64,000 nucleotides of DNA from Acridotheres tristis (lineage: Eukaryota > Chordata > Aves > Passeriformes > Sturnidae), in NCBI GenBank assembly GCA_037013685.1, contig CM072894.1:15511449-15575448 (forward strand). Reading direction: 5' to 3'. Each line of letters opens with the position of its first letter. Positions within the stretch are counted from its first letter, which is position 1. The notes under the pieces are model-generated. The model was not told the origin of the DNA, did not search any database, and was given only the letters and a program-made list of their open reading frames with translations. Both the position numbers and the translations under genes were made by a program. This document shows, in pieces, positions 11,801 through 35,550 of this stretch.

Positions 11801-12286
11801 AAATGCATTTATCTTCTCTATTAACTAACAAGGAAACACCCTAAACTACAATTCATTTTTGTTATAGAGTTCTCTGTACTAAATGTGGAAAAACTGAACT
11901 ACACAAATATTGAAAAGTTAAAAATTCATTGATTTGTTTATTCCTGGTACCACTACCACAATTTACAGGGCAATATACCTGATGTAATGGGAAAATAAAA
12001 AGAAAAAAGAAAGACAAAGCTACAACAGAGAAAGACCTCAGGAATGTACATCTAATCGACACTACATTGCATGAATCAATAGCTGCACTTTTTGCAAACT
12101 GTGGCTATGACAGTCCTGATCAAGAAGGGTTTCCTGTTTAAGCTGCAGTAACTTTTCTGACTATGGATCATCGTTCCTTCTGTGGCAGATTATACAGTTC
12201 CTCTAATTCATTTGGGACGACTGTCTCAAAGTAACCTGCAGCTTTCCTGACAACTCCTCGCTCTCTCTCCTGCTAAGAACTGTAGC
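11800..12286 (-). other. HNRNPA3: HNRNPA3 last exon, conserved 3' UTR
   Basis: The minus strand has an acceptor CAACAG|GCTACAG (exon starts at 12286) after the stop codon. The following sequence (CTTAGCAGGAGAGAG, then CTGCAGGTTACTTTGAG) is of the type I know from mammalian HNRNPA3 mRNAs, which also splice an intron within the 3' UTR. The resulting UTR intron is about 86 bp (12287-12372, donor GTAGGT, or GTGTAA four bases further). An exon junction after the stop can make some isoforms sensitive to nonsense-mediated decay, a usual autoregulatory layout in hnRNP genes. Confidence 0.7.
11937..11942 (-). terminator. HNRNPA3: Candidate proximal HNRNPA3 poly(A) signal
   Basis: Minus-strand GGAATAAACAAATC, about 350 bases into the last exon and just downstream of a stretch that looks like the conserved HNRNPA3 3' UTR of mammals. 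It would give the shortest 3' UTR. Confidence 0.4.
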
Positions 12287-12391
12287 CTGTTGAATACAGG
12301 ATAAGAAAATTATTACTCTCAGTGAACAGTTGTACATTATTAATCATCATTATAAATATGCGTTACACCTACCCTTTTTCTGGTAGCATTT

Positions 12392-23390
<10,999 letters not shown>

Positions 23391-24390
23391 TTTGTGCCCG
23401 CGCTCGGCCAGCGCAGCGCCAATATGGAGCCGGGCGGGCGCGGGGGGGGTCACGTGGCGCCAAGGCGGGCTCGGGGCGGCGCGCGCGCTGCGGCCGTTAC
23501 CGCTTTTCTTCTCAGGGCCCGCCGCCCATCCCCCCCCTCCTTCCCCCCCTCGCCTCCCGCCCGCGCGCCGCCAGCCCCGCCGGGAGGGCAGAAAGGATAG
23601 GGAGCGAGGGAAGGTGGGGAGAGGGAAGGTGCCGAGAACGGTAAGAAAGGCGAGGAAAGAGAAGAGATCACCGTGCCGGCGTTCAGCGACAGCGCCTTCC
23701 CGCCCTCCTCGGTCCCACGCCGGCCGTCGGCCCCGCGCACGAACCGCCGCCCGCTGTGGGGGTGGCGGCGCCGGCGCAGCCGCGACGGGCGCGCGGAGCG
23801 GCCCCGCCTCCCCTCAGTGGGGCCGCCCCCGCCCCGCCCCCGCCGCGCGGGCCGCTGCGAGCGCGAGGGGCCCCGTGAGGGAGCGCCGGGCGCGCTGCTC
23901 TGCAGGGCGGGGAGAAGCCGGCGGCGCCAGGTGCTCGGTGGGAGAGAAGAAAAGGAGGACATGCCCTGCTTACAGGGGACATCTGCAGGAGTATCAGAGT
24001 GTGCCCGAGGTGCACGGGACCTTCTAAGAGAAGTTGTTTGTCTCTGCGTATTGTTTTACGCTGGAGATCGGCTCTCCAGAGCTCGTTCAGCGCTCACCCT
24101 TAGAACTGAGCGTAGCTTAGTCAGTTTCCGGATAAATAGCAAAACAAATCCAAGCAGTCATTTTCCCAAGTTTCCCCATTCAGAGGCATTGCCTGTAGCT
24201 TTTAATGGCGCTTGTCATTATAAACTACCGTAGCGAGTTCAGGAGAAAGGGTATTCTGCGAGAATTTCGTATAGAATGAAGCACAGTTAAGCACATAACA
24301 TTACACGTTTCTCCTTACCAGAAAAATGGCATCAGGAAAAGCAGTATTATAAAAATTTACTATCAAAGTCAAGTTTTCTTAAGTCTTGAT

Positions 24391-24417
24391 TAGTACCAGT
24401 AGTACCATTAGTACCAA
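24391..24417. repeat. Three-copy 9-bp tandem repeat
   Basis: TAGTACCAG, TAGTACCAT and TAGTACCAA follow each other directly. Confidence 0.8.
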
Positions 24418-26508
24418 TACTCATTTTAGTATGACGACCTAACCTTAACAGGAGTTGGCACTTACCCCTTTAAAAATGTCTTCATCCTATATAAGGGAGT
24501 AAAACAGTTGATGAGATTTTACTGAATCGCTGGTAATTCAGTATTAGGTGTTAATTTAATTTATTTATTTTACCCCGATGTTTCTTAAAAAAAAAATATT
24601 TACACAAAAGCTTCCAAACCTATTTGATTAACTAAACATAATTTTCCTAATGCATAGAGAAATTCCCAACAGATCTAGAAATGTTCTCACTGCCATCATG
24701 TACAGGGATGAAACAAGTTATTAGATAATTTCTGTATCTTTCAGAAAGTAGAGGTCTACATAGAAACTAAAACTCACTGAAAATCTCATGAAAAACCCAT
24801 GAGCTGTTCTTTGCACTGAGGCCAAAGCCAACAATTTCTCATCTTCTTTTTCTCAACAAAGTAAACCACACGATTTAACTTTTTATTTAAAATAAAATTA
24901 TTCCTATACGTTGTTTGTTCTCTTGCCTCTGTCACTCTTAGGGTGACAGTACTGAGAGACAGACAATGGTACTGGCTAAATATGTCTCTTATTTTCAAAG
25001 GTTTTTGTATACACAGGAGCTGCCTCACCAAATTTGAAGAGTTCCTTTATTACTTTGATTGTCATTCATTTCACATCTAACTGTTACTCATGGAGGCTGA
25101 TTGTCTTGCAGTTCATTTGGTTGCACAGCCACAGGCAGATCACATTTGAATTCTACAGTTTCAGTTCATGATCGCCCTCCCCTATGTGTAATCAACTGTA
25201 CAGAATGTAATAATCTTATAATACTGTGCTTACTGCACTGAAATAAAAGACAAACCAGTAAATGAGGGAGATGAACATTTTACAAATATTCACTGCTGCA
25301 GATGAAAATGATACACAAGTTTGAGGTCTTAGATAAAATCATAATTTTGATTTCAGGCAGTTTTCTGCTAGTGAAGTGTTTCCAGGTTATCTAGTAAAAT
25401 ATTGCTTCCTGTTGTGGGTCACCCATTTCCTTAAGTGAAAATTTAGCGTTTGAAACACTCATATCTGTCCTGGCTCATGTAGTTTCATAGTCAGATGAAC
25501 TTTCACATTATGTAGCAGATGCGGTATTGGTCATCTATGCAGATGGCTAACATGCTTTTTTCTTTTTACTAGCAATGTTTGCAAACATGTACTCTTCTCT
25601 TTTAGGCCAGGGGAACAGCAGTGTGTGTCTATTTAAAAAAAACAAACAAAAAACGGTGGGAAGGGCTTTTAGCTTTTATATATTTCTGCGGTTGGAATGT
25701 CAGTTTCACTTCATTGTCCGTTTTTTGTTGGAGGTTTTTATTGTTCAATTCTTATACAGCATTTGTTTGTGAAGCGAATCTTAAAGTAGATAAATATTGT
25801 TGATAAAACCGTCCAAGGTATTTTTTAGTATTGCACAAAGTTTAAGATGCAAATATGAAATTGGACTCTAATCTCCAGAACAGTAATGTTAATGGAGCCA
25901 ATTCACTGAACTAAATATATTTGCAATAAAACTCTGAGACTGCACAAATGGACTCACTATTAATTAAATATTAGTACTGTCATAGTTTTGAACATGGAGT
26001 TGACTTGGCCATATTTGAGTTTCATACTTTAAAAAGGACTCAGACTGCAATTTTGATAAGTCTAGAGTGCTACATAGAAAATGATTCACGTGAGCTTCAG
26101 GCCAAAACGCTGCTTAACATTCAGTTCTATTGTCTGTGTTCTAGAAATGTGGCATATTTAAACATGGGTAAGTGTTCCTGGAGACACTGGACAATTGTAC
26201 AAGCCACTGCAGCTTCTGCTATCTTGTAAATTTGGAAACAATTGTTTTCATCTCTGAATTTGATTAAAATTGCTGAGCTTTGCCGAACAGAGACAGCATA
26301 ATATAGTAAAGTCTGGTAACATTTTGGCAATTCTTGTATGCAGTGCAAGGTGCATGAAAACCTTTTACTTAATTAATTGAAAAACACATAGAGACAATAC
26401 ACTGATTACTTTTAGTGTGATTATGCTACGGCATTTGCTTTATTTCAGTAATTGTTTTAACTCTTAATAGATATACACAGACATATACATCTGTATATTT
26501 GTATACAG

Positions 26509-26522
26509 ACACACACACACAC
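26509..26522. repeat. (AC)7 microsatellite
   Basis: Seven AC units preceded by a longer AT/AC-rich stretch (26470-26508). Confidence 0.85.
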
Positions 26523-28200
26523 TGCAGAAACAACAAATCCTACAGACCCTTTCCACTACAGGTTGTGCCAGTCCAGCGTCTCGTGCCCCAGAGCTCTGAC
26601 AGTCTCTGCAGGACTCGGGTGCAGTGGTTTGAGAAAGCTTTCTGTCTGCCTTTTCCCATGGAAGTTACACAATGCATGCAGACACATCAGCTGCTTCAAT
26701 TGCTGCTCTCCTATATTAATTTTAATAATTGATAAAGGAGTGCTTGAAGTAATGCACCAGTCTGTCTATAAGCTAGTTTGAAATAAAAAGATATATACAT
26801 ATATACCAGCCTGGTGCAGATTTACTAATCTCCAGCAAATATTTTGGAAATAGCATCAAACTCTTGTGATTGTGTTCATTCCACTCCATCTGTCAGAAAC
26901 CTTAGATCAATTTTCTATAATTTCTGCTCCTCAGGAGCTACGTCTGAGAGCTGTAATGCAGGAAATGAGAGAGATTAAACAATTTTTAGCAGCTAGCTCA
27001 ATTGAAAATACTTGAAAACTTTGTATATTTCCCTTTGTATATTGTGGTTTCATTCAGGATCATGCAATTGCTTCTTTCTACAAACTGTATCTCTATTTAA
27101 AATGTTTCGTTTTTACAATATTTTATATTCGTGCCAGATATGTAATATGGAAAATAATCCTGCATTTCGGATTGCTATAAATATGAATAGTTTCCTACAT
27201 GTCTTTTCTCTTTTTGTTCTGCTCTTCTATGTTAATTAAATCTCAATCTATTAGATTCTATTTTATTCCATAACCTGCTATGTCTGTTTTGTCTGAATTT
27301 TCAAAATTTTATTTTCTTGAACCCTTCTGACAAAAATTAAAGTAAGAAGTGTGCATTAGCCACGATAGTTGGACTAACCAAACAATAAAACCATTAGCAG
27401 TGAGGGGAATATAGCTTGCTGAGATGCCATTATAATGTAGCTGGCTCTGTAACTTGTGCCCAAGAATTCCACATTTATTGTCTAGGTCTTAAGACAGGGG
27501 GAAATTCTGTTACTGGCAAAATTATGCCCTGGACAAAGTGTAAAGGCGTCATGCTGAAATGCCATCATATTATAGGAGTTTACATGAAATAAAGAATCAT
27601 ATACCTAACAGCCTGGCTGTTTGATTTACAAAAGGCTCTAGGGTAAATTTAGGGCTTTCTTAAAAGCAATATCCTTTGTTTATGCTAGAAATTTTTCTGT
27701 TAGCAAACATACATTTTCTTTAAATGTAGATCAAATGGAAAGGCGTTTATGTATTGCTAGTGGAAAAAAGAATGTGATTTACAGTTGAAAACTCCAGGTA
27801 AAATGGAGTTTATTATGCTTTATTTGAGATGCCAGTGCACGAGGAGTCAGCTGTTCTAAAATTTGTGTAATAAAATCATCACAGTGGGGGAAAAGGTGGG
27901 AAAGTATGGCAAGATTTCTAGAATAATTTTTAATTGGGATTCACTTATCTACACAGGAAGAAAAAAACACCTTGAGATGTAGAAGAAAGAAGAAGAATGG
28001 AGGATGTAGCAGGTAATATTTCCTTTCTTGAAATCAAAACTGTAAAAAATAATATATAATTATGCTTGATCTTAAGTGTTCATTCTTTGTTACTTCGATT
28101 TGCAAAACACTAATTAGAGGTAATTGTACAACTAACTAAGCGTTTAGTATTATTTGGTACATTTTATTAAGGCGAGAAAACTGCAGGTGGATTTCCTGCT

Positions 28201-28400
28201 CGTGTACGTATCTGAGCAAGAGAGCAGAGCATGGGAAATAAATCTTGTTCTTCCCTTGACTGCAATGCAGATCTGGCTCTGGGAGGAGTTTCCATTTCCG
28301 CACGGCTCAAACACATGGTCAGTACTCAGCCAATCGGGAGCATCACATCTGGCACTGGATTTGTGAGGCTCGGAAGGCCTCTCTGACTGCTAAGCAGGAA
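28201..28400. other. Non-repetitive block with CCAAT motif (possible regulatory element)
   Basis: More balanced base composition than its surroundings, with an inverted-repeat-free stretch containing CAGCCAATCGG near 28328 and paired half sites. It has the texture of a conserved non-coding element, but conservation cannot be judged here. A T16 run (28413-28428) follows. Confidence 0.25.
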
Positions 28401-28412
28401 AACCTCTCACTC

Positions 28413-28428
28413 TTTTTTTTTTTTTTTT
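28413..28428. repeat. T16 homopolymer
   Basis: Sixteen T followed by a C-rich stretch (CCTCCCCCC). No retroposed sequence is recognisable beside it. Confidence 0.9.
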
Positions 28429-31124
28429 CCTCCCCCCTCTCCTAAATTGAATTTGCACACATTCCTCAGCCTGTGATTTATGTCAAACATAGTTATAACT
28501 GTTTATTTGGTACACACTGTAGCTACCCTAACAGCTAGTTTGCCAACATCTGTCACAGACAGAATTAAAAAAAAAAACCCATAAACAGCTACATAGATGA
28601 TCCTTTTCCTGTACTTATTCTCCATGCTATGCACTAAGCTGCTGGGATCATGCTTTTTAATGACATGGTATGTTTTGGTCTGTTTGTAAATTGTTATCCA
28701 CTTTTAAGTATCTCACTCCCTTGCAAGTCAGATATTTCAAAATGCATTGAATTGATTTTTTTATATAATTATTTGCTGGTCTGTTGCTGCTGAAAAACAG
28801 ATTATTCTTTTTATAAAAATTATTTGAGATTTTTAGATTACTGTGATATAAGGACATATGAACAGTTCTTTATATTTAGAGTGAAACATATGTGAATAAG
28901 GTTATGTCTTTCAAAAGCTGTCAAAATAAATTTAAAATTCCAGAGGGTATTACCACATGTGCTAATGTTTACCTTTGGAACAGGAACTGGGAATTTGGAA
29001 TTAGGGCATATCTGTTTTTAAAAAATCAAGTCTTTATAATGGATTTCTTACAAGTTTTCTTTTTTCCCCCTAACACATAAATTCTCTTTTAGTTAGTAAT
29101 AGGTATTGCTAAATACAAAATATTATGCCCTAAAATGTGAGAGAAGTTGTAATTTGAGCCCATATCATAAAGATTATAATAATTTCTTCAAGTATCTTAA
29201 AATTCTTTACCTTTAAAATGGTTGTACTGACCAATACCAATGGAGATGCTGGGCAAGTAGAATAAAACTGCAGAAAATGTCAAGAACCAATCTACTCATT
29301 ATGGCTGATTAAATCTCTTAATTAAGAGAAATATATTGAAAGTGCTGAGAGAACATAGCCAAAGGTGAGGAAACTGCAGCTGGTAGTAAGTCATTGGTAC
29401 ATTCAGAGACCTCAAGTGTACGAGCTGATGTATTCCATGGGAAATGGTGGTGTTAGTTTAAAAAAATGCCCTGTAATGCCTGTAATACTGTCATATTTAC
29501 CAGGGAAGTGGCTGTACATGCTTGTTTACCAAATATTCTAGGTCATGTGCAATAAGCACAATCTGAAAGTGCTAAGGAGTGGAATAATTTATGGCAATAT
29601 ATAACCCGATTACATTTCTGCCTTCAGGACAAACATGGTTGGAATTCATTGGGCATATTATTAATCATTTTCTATGTGTTAATAGGAGGATGATAATGTA
29701 AGCAGATGGATTATGCAAGAGAAATCCAACACAAAGGACAACTGTCTAATTCAAAAGAATGTATTAACGTTTAACTTTCAAACAAGTTACTTTGTAAAGA
29801 CAGGAACAATTCAGATTTTAGGTGTTCATAATTTCCTTTTGGAAAAGTGAAAGAAAAATAATTTTTGTGCAATTTCCCCAGAAACCTGTGACTCAGTGAA
29901 ATGCAATCTAAAAACTAGTACTTTTTTAATGTTTGCAACCATAGCATTGTTGTAGTTTTATCATATGCATTTAACATGTATTTCATCAATCTACATCATC
30001 CAGGTGTCAGAAGACTTGATTATAATATCTGGTACCAGATATAGTTAAAATGTAGTTTGATTTTGTGGTTTTTAAGGGATTTAATAAACTGTCTAGAAAT
30101 ATCTGCAATATATACAAAAAACTCTGGAAAAAGGTTCTAGAATTGTAAAATCAGATTCTTGTCTGATGTCTGATTCTGCTTGTGCTTTATGTGGGCTGAG
30201 AATGAGGCCTGCAGTCTGAGGAGACACGAGCAATTTGCAGACACTGTCCATTTCTGATTTCTTTCTGGGTGCCATTTCCCTGGCTCGTCAGTAAAAACGT
30301 GCAGATAAATGGGTCTGTCTGCTTCACTTCAGTGGGTCACCTCGAAGAAATGTCATCTGAGACTCTGACATCAGGGTTTCTTTTTAAGCCTAGTCAACCA
30401 AAAGAGCTGTACTATTTGGAGCACTGGCTGTAGTTGTGCCACAGAACTTCTTCAATTTCTACATCTATCATGATACAGGATTTTATTTAAAAATAAAGGT
30501 GCTTATAACATGTAAATATAGAAAACACACTGCTTGCTATTTCTGTAAGTTAAAATAGCCATTATATCTGAACAAGAATTAGCAGCTTTTTTATTCCCTC
30601 ATATGGACATGTGCTTACCCTCCAGTACCTGTTGCTTTTGCTTCCGTCTTGTGAAGTTAGCTATAGGATTAAATTAATTAGTTATTTTTATTTCTGTTCT
30701 GCATTCTGGTGCCCAAACGAAGCTTCTGTCTTGCCTATTTCTTTAGCTTCACACCCTTGCAAGAGTTTCAGAAAGCAAACTGATGCAATTATATAGCACA
30801 TCCCAGTGGAAAATTAGGGCTACTATGTCAGGCCTCAAGCAGGAAGGCAATATCCCAGGATGACTGCTGGAAACCACAAATCTTGACCATTATTGCAAAA
30901 CTTGTGATAGGAACACAAAGAAGAGTATTATTAGGCAGTCATGGAGTATTAAATTATACATGACTGCAGCACTACTGAAACATCAGCTACCAGCCTAAAG
31001 CTCTTCCTTTTTCTGTTTAGCTCTCTTTAATGACAAGAGGCAGATCTTCCTGGTTTGACCTTTGGATTAAATCTGTCAATATTGATTTTAAAATCTGCCT
31101 ACAGTCCAGTTTTTGAACCCAACT

Positions 31125-31126
<2 letters not shown>
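28429..31126. other. Gene desert
   Basis: AT-rich sequence without gene, repeat family or notable structure that I can identify. Confidence 0.6.

Positions 31127-31160
<34 letters not shown>
31127..31160. repeat. T34 homopolymer
   Basis: An unbroken run of 34 T, the longest in the window. It reads as a poly(A) tract on the minus strand. The minus-strand sequence 5' of it (right side, from 31161) has no recognisable retrogene. Such runs are often length-polymorphic or misassembled. Confidence 0.9.
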
Positions 31161-31161
<1 letters not shown>

Positions 31162-34100
31162 TTCTTTTCCCCTGTGAAGTCAGTATCTGAGGTCCCAAGT
31201 GCATATGTTTCCAGGTGATTTACATGCATTTTAGTCTTAGGATGCTGAGAGAATAGGCAGTATGTAAGCTGAAAAATGTCTGTGCAAGTTTCATGCCATT
31301 ATTAGGGTTTTATTTTAGTGGTATTCCAGTAAAAATAAAACATAAAGTTTAGTCTGTTCTAGAAAGACCCTATACATATATGCAGTAGCAAGCTTCTTTT
31401 CTCTAATGAAAGATGATTACTGGAGCAAAACAGTTGTTGTTGAATTACTTCTCTGTGGAAGGTAATGAGGAGAAAGGAAGATCTTGGTATAAAATAGAGC
31501 GTCTTTTGGAACACACTTGTCCCCACTATTGCTGCTAAATATTCTCTCAGTTTGAGAATCTCCCACAAACCTTCAATCCCTCATAGCAGGGGCCGTGCTG
31601 CTTTGTTGCCTGCCTTACAGAAATTATATTAGTGTGCCAGAACCCAGTTATTTACTACTGAATGACAACCACCAGTGCTGAAGGTCTCCTCAGACTTGCC
31701 AAAATGTCTCAAACCTTCTTGAGAGTCTCCTGGTCACAGCTTCTCTTCTGACGGCTTTGTGAATGTTCCTGCTCCCACTGAGGACTGCATAGGAAATTTG
31801 CTACATAATACTGTAGGACTGCAGCCTTGTAAGTTCACAGTCTAGGTGGGATGACTTAGGAAGAGAAATACTTGTGTTTGAGCCATTCTGGGAGGAATTG
31901 GGTTATAAATACACACAGTATACACACAGAATAATGAGTATTTTGAAAAGTTCAACTAATATATTATGACTTATTGCTACTTCTGCTGGCTGGAATCTAT
32001 GTGTGTCTAATAAAATCTGTCAAAATGCTTCTTTCATAGTGCTGAATTTGAATACGTTTTGGGTGTGGGAGGTGTTTTTTGTTTGGTTTGGTTTTTTGTG
32101 GGTTTGCTTGTTTGTTTTTTTACTACTGGCAGATTGGTTATGACTTCTGTTGTAATTGAATCCTACACTCCATGATTTAACATGTTCGATTGTGAATGGA
32201 AGCAGCTGAAGTGAAGGCCCACACTCCCCTCTCCTCACTCTTTTCTGAAGATGGTAACTTCCAGCAGGGGAGGCACCAGACAACAGGCATTGTGCAAAGG
32301 ACTTAAATCTCTGCAGCTGTTGGCTCATTTCTATTCTGGTGCCACATGTTGTTACGAGTAATTTGTGACATTCATCAAAAGTGGAAAGTGTGTATGTTTT
32401 TCCTTTTTTGTAATTTATTTGCCACAATTGTAGTTTAGCTGAATATTATTAATGCAGTTTGTTTTATTAGTTTGGCAATACTGCCCTAGCAATTACTGCT
32501 CAACAGACAGAATTTGTTCAGGGGAAGAAAGTCGAGGTGAGGCATGGCAAGGAAGTAAGTCACTGGCTCCTAGTTAATCAGTTTCTTTATTTTCCTGTTG
32601 TTCTTAAAAATAATAGATTGCAGAAGAAAATGATACCAGAAACAAGGAGCATGATGAACTTAATTGGGGCAAGGTATGGAAGCACATAAACCCCTTTGTC
32701 TTTCTCTCTAAATGCTTGGTGAATTTCAGACTATGGACTTCTTTGTGGTTGCACTTACAAATATGTAATCGGTAATAATTCAGTTAGAATTAGTAAAAAA
32801 TTAGATCAAAGAATAGCAGAATAAACAGCAGAGTCCATCTAGAGTTTGCTCAAATCTATTTATATTTATGGGCTAAAAGATTTCTACCAAAGGCTTCATT
32901 TACTTTTCTAGTGATATGTCCAGGTTCGCAACATTTGAATTCCAAGCTGCATTTTTTCACAGTCTGGAGGTGTTTTGTTTCCAGGTTTGTGTTCTGATGT
33001 CTTGATAGACATTGGCTTTTACTTTGCTTTTACTCATGGGTGAACTTTAGCCTTGCACTTTTTGTATCTTCCTTTTGTTTTTCTATCTTTGATTCTCTTC
33101 CATTTTTATTGCTGTCATCTGTTTTGAAAAATATGTTGTAAAAATATGAATTAATGCTAATTTTATTTTTGTATTTATAATTTGTATTTTTCTTTGGTCT
33201 CTACTTTTTGTTTTAAAATAAGATGGCTGATAAAACACAAAGTAAATTTAATTAAATATTAATAAGTAATGATTATAATTGTACAACATATCCCTGTAGT
33301 TGGTCCTTGGTAAAGAAGGAATAATTCTTTTAAAAAATTATTAGATTACCAGTATCCAGATTATTCCTGAATGATGGGTCTAAATTTTTCAATTTCATAA
33401 TAATGATGCTACTGATTAGTATATAATTTCTATTGCAAATTTAAAATTTTTAAAGCGTTCAATCCTATTTGTTGAAGTAATCTTTTTATTCAAGGTATGA
33501 ACAAAAATTTAATTTACTCTATTTAGTTAGTTCGATATTACATTGCTAAGTCATATAATATTTCTCTTAATTTTGACAGTGTCCAAGAGGAGTGGCAAAC
33601 CTAATGACACTTGTAAGAGTACAATTTGCCTTTTACTAATAACAGTGGTGGGTTTTGTATGTCATCATATTTGAAACCACTTCCTAATACATAGATTAAG
33701 TAATTGAATAGATTAAGCAGTGTCAAATTTAGAGTCTTGTGTTTTGGCAAAACCCCAGGGAAAGTATACATGTGCTATACTACACCATTTCTTTCTTTCT
33801 TTGGGAAGAATCAGGATTGGGGATATCAAACCTGAACCCCTTTTGCAAAGGAAGATATGAAATACATTTGACATCACTAAAATAGTATTATTTGAAAAAA
33901 TACTGAATTCTTGAGTAAGAACTTTTTGGGTTTGTAGTACTAAGGCTGTCGTGCAATGACCTTTGGGGTTGGTTAGATTCAAAGCTGCAAGATAGGTGTC
34001 TTACAAGAATAATATAAATTAGCATTGAAGAAAGGTTGCTAAATTCCTAAGAAGAGGATGAACCTGTCGTGAAAGTATTTAGTTAAAAACAATGCATTTG

Positions 34101-34218
34101 TCAAATCAACCTCAGGTAATGACATACACATTTTTTTCTTCCCCAAACAGCTTTGTAGAGAATTTAAAGCAGTGAAAATTACTGGTATTATGAAGCCTGG
34201 TCTAGCTTTGTGAGTGAG
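31161..34218. other. Gene desert
   Basis: AT-rich sequence. A G/T-rich low-complexity tract (GTTTG/GGTTT units) lies at about 32068-32121; on the minus strand it makes a 135-codon open frame (32427-32020) with no recognisable protein. Nothing else identified. Confidence 0.6.
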
Positions 34219-34590
34219 TCATTCCCCCCGCCCCCCACCATTCCACATATAAATACTGAGAAGCTTGGCATAAAGAATGCAGCCTGGGGCATACCCCATA
34301 AAACTTACAATGCAATTAAATGAACAATTTCTACTGGAAATAAAATGGGCATGTTGAGTAGAATATGAATTAAACTGAGCAAGAACAGAGTCAGACAACC
34401 TTTCGTAGTTCTCCAGGCTCTTGGAGAGAACCCCCAGGGTCAGCAGTACCAAATGCAGCTGACAGGTCAAGGCCAATCAGTAAAGAAAGATAACTGCAGT
34501 TTGCAATGAAAAGCAGGTCATTCCAAATTTTGATTAATGTAGTCTCAGTGCTGTGGTGTCCACTCGACTGGGTTAGCAAAATAAAGACAG
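34219..34590 (-). mobile_element. Ancient L2-like LINE reverse-transcriptase fossil
   Basis: Minus-strand conceptual translation from about 34570 gives SGHHSTETTLIKIWNDLLF, then LSLLIGLDLSAAFGTADPGG, matching the non-LTR RT signature (GHSTETALL..NDLL ... LLDLSAAFDTVD, motif A) seen in L2/CR1-group elements. After a frameshift, 34476-34219 continues with FNSYS...GYAPGCILYAKLLSIYM, the counterpart of motif B (GVPQGSVLGPLLFSIYM). The catalytic Asp of motif A is Gly and no YADD box follows, so it is dead. Spacing between motifs is close to the live enzyme, so the fossil is short but collinear. Family assignment to L2 rather than an old CR1 is by resemblance only. Confidence 0.75.
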
Positions 34591-35285
34591 ATAGCAGTGG
34601 ATTAACTCTAACACTTCTTTATTATACTGCAGCCGTTACAGGCTTCTCTGCTGCTGCATTCACTAAGGCGAGGTTTTCTTCAATTTATGATCCTCCGTCC
34701 CCGTTGCCTCCTGGCCTGAATTCTGTGGAATTCACTTAGTTACAAGGGGCTGCCCCGTGCACTATTTGCAAGACTACCAAAATGACCTCAAAATAACTTT
34801 GGAAAATGGCAAACCCATCACATTCTTAACGTTATGATTTGTTAATGTTGGCAGTGTTTATCCTGTGGAGCATATATGGTGAAAAGGTGTCAACTTCAAT
34901 GACTTTGTAAAAAAATAGGGGGAACTAATTTGTTGTTTATTGACAGTTTTTGTTACACAAAACAAAGACTCAAAACGTTTGGCTACAGAAGGAACTTTGC
35001 AAGTGTTACTTGCCAAGGCAGGAATATGAGAATATATTCTTTTTTCTTCGAAGATAAAATTATTTTTGAAATAAGTCTTTGCAAAACACAAAATATCTCG
35101 TATCAGTGAAGAATGAAATTCACTAGCAAATATGAAACTACTTGAAGAGATTTAAAACACCATTTAGAAAGAATTTGTTCTAGGTGGATTCCTTCCATTT
35201 CTTTCCAGTCTTTTGTTTGATTGTTTTCCTTTTTCATTTGGTAGATAAGTATTTATGCCGTACCAGTTTGAATATATGTTATAAT
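34591..35285. other. Gene desert between LINE fossil and CpG cluster
   Basis: No feature identified. The LINE may extend a little to the right of 34590, beyond recognisable similarity. Confidence 0.55.
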
Positions 35286-35289
35286 TGTG

Positions 35290-35550
35290 TTTATTAACCC
35301 CAAACCATCCGTGCATAGCCTTCCAAGTCCATCAATTCGAACCGATGGTGTCATTTCAGACAGCAGCACTGCCATGACGTCAGTGCTCACCCTGGAAACA
35401 CGAGTGCGGTCTGTGTCTGCGCTCTGCTCGGCGCTGGGGGTGGGAGCTGCCGTCTGCCTGCTCTGCAGCTGCACCGGGCTGCAGGGCTTGAAGCAGGCTG
35501 CACGCTGGCCTGGCAGTGCTCTGCAGCGTGCTCAGGGCACAATCTGACCA
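35290..35550. promoter_or_regulatory. Small CpG cluster with a perfect cAMP response element
   Basis: About 15 CpGs in 260 bp in otherwise CpG-poor desert, with the palindromic CRE TGACGTCA at 35375-35382. An 86-codon plus-strand frame (35287-35547) has no recognisable protein. It could be an enhancer or a weak promoter; no TATA or splice site is convincing. Confidence 0.35.

Larger units (their letters stand above)
23961..28200. other. Gene desert, proximal part
   Basis: AT-rich sequence with no supported gene. A 9-base unit TAGTACCA(G/T/A) is repeated three times at 24391-24417. A short (AC)7 tract lies at 26509-26522. Nothing else recognised. Confidence 0.6.

Noticed and set aside
31017..31229. 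Minus frame with a long poly-Lys run
   Set aside because: Translation of the T34 homopolymer, not a protein.
32020..32427. 135-codon minus frame with a Lys/Thr/Gln-rich end
   Set aside because: The end is a translated G/T-rich low-complexity tract and the rest shows no recognisable domain.
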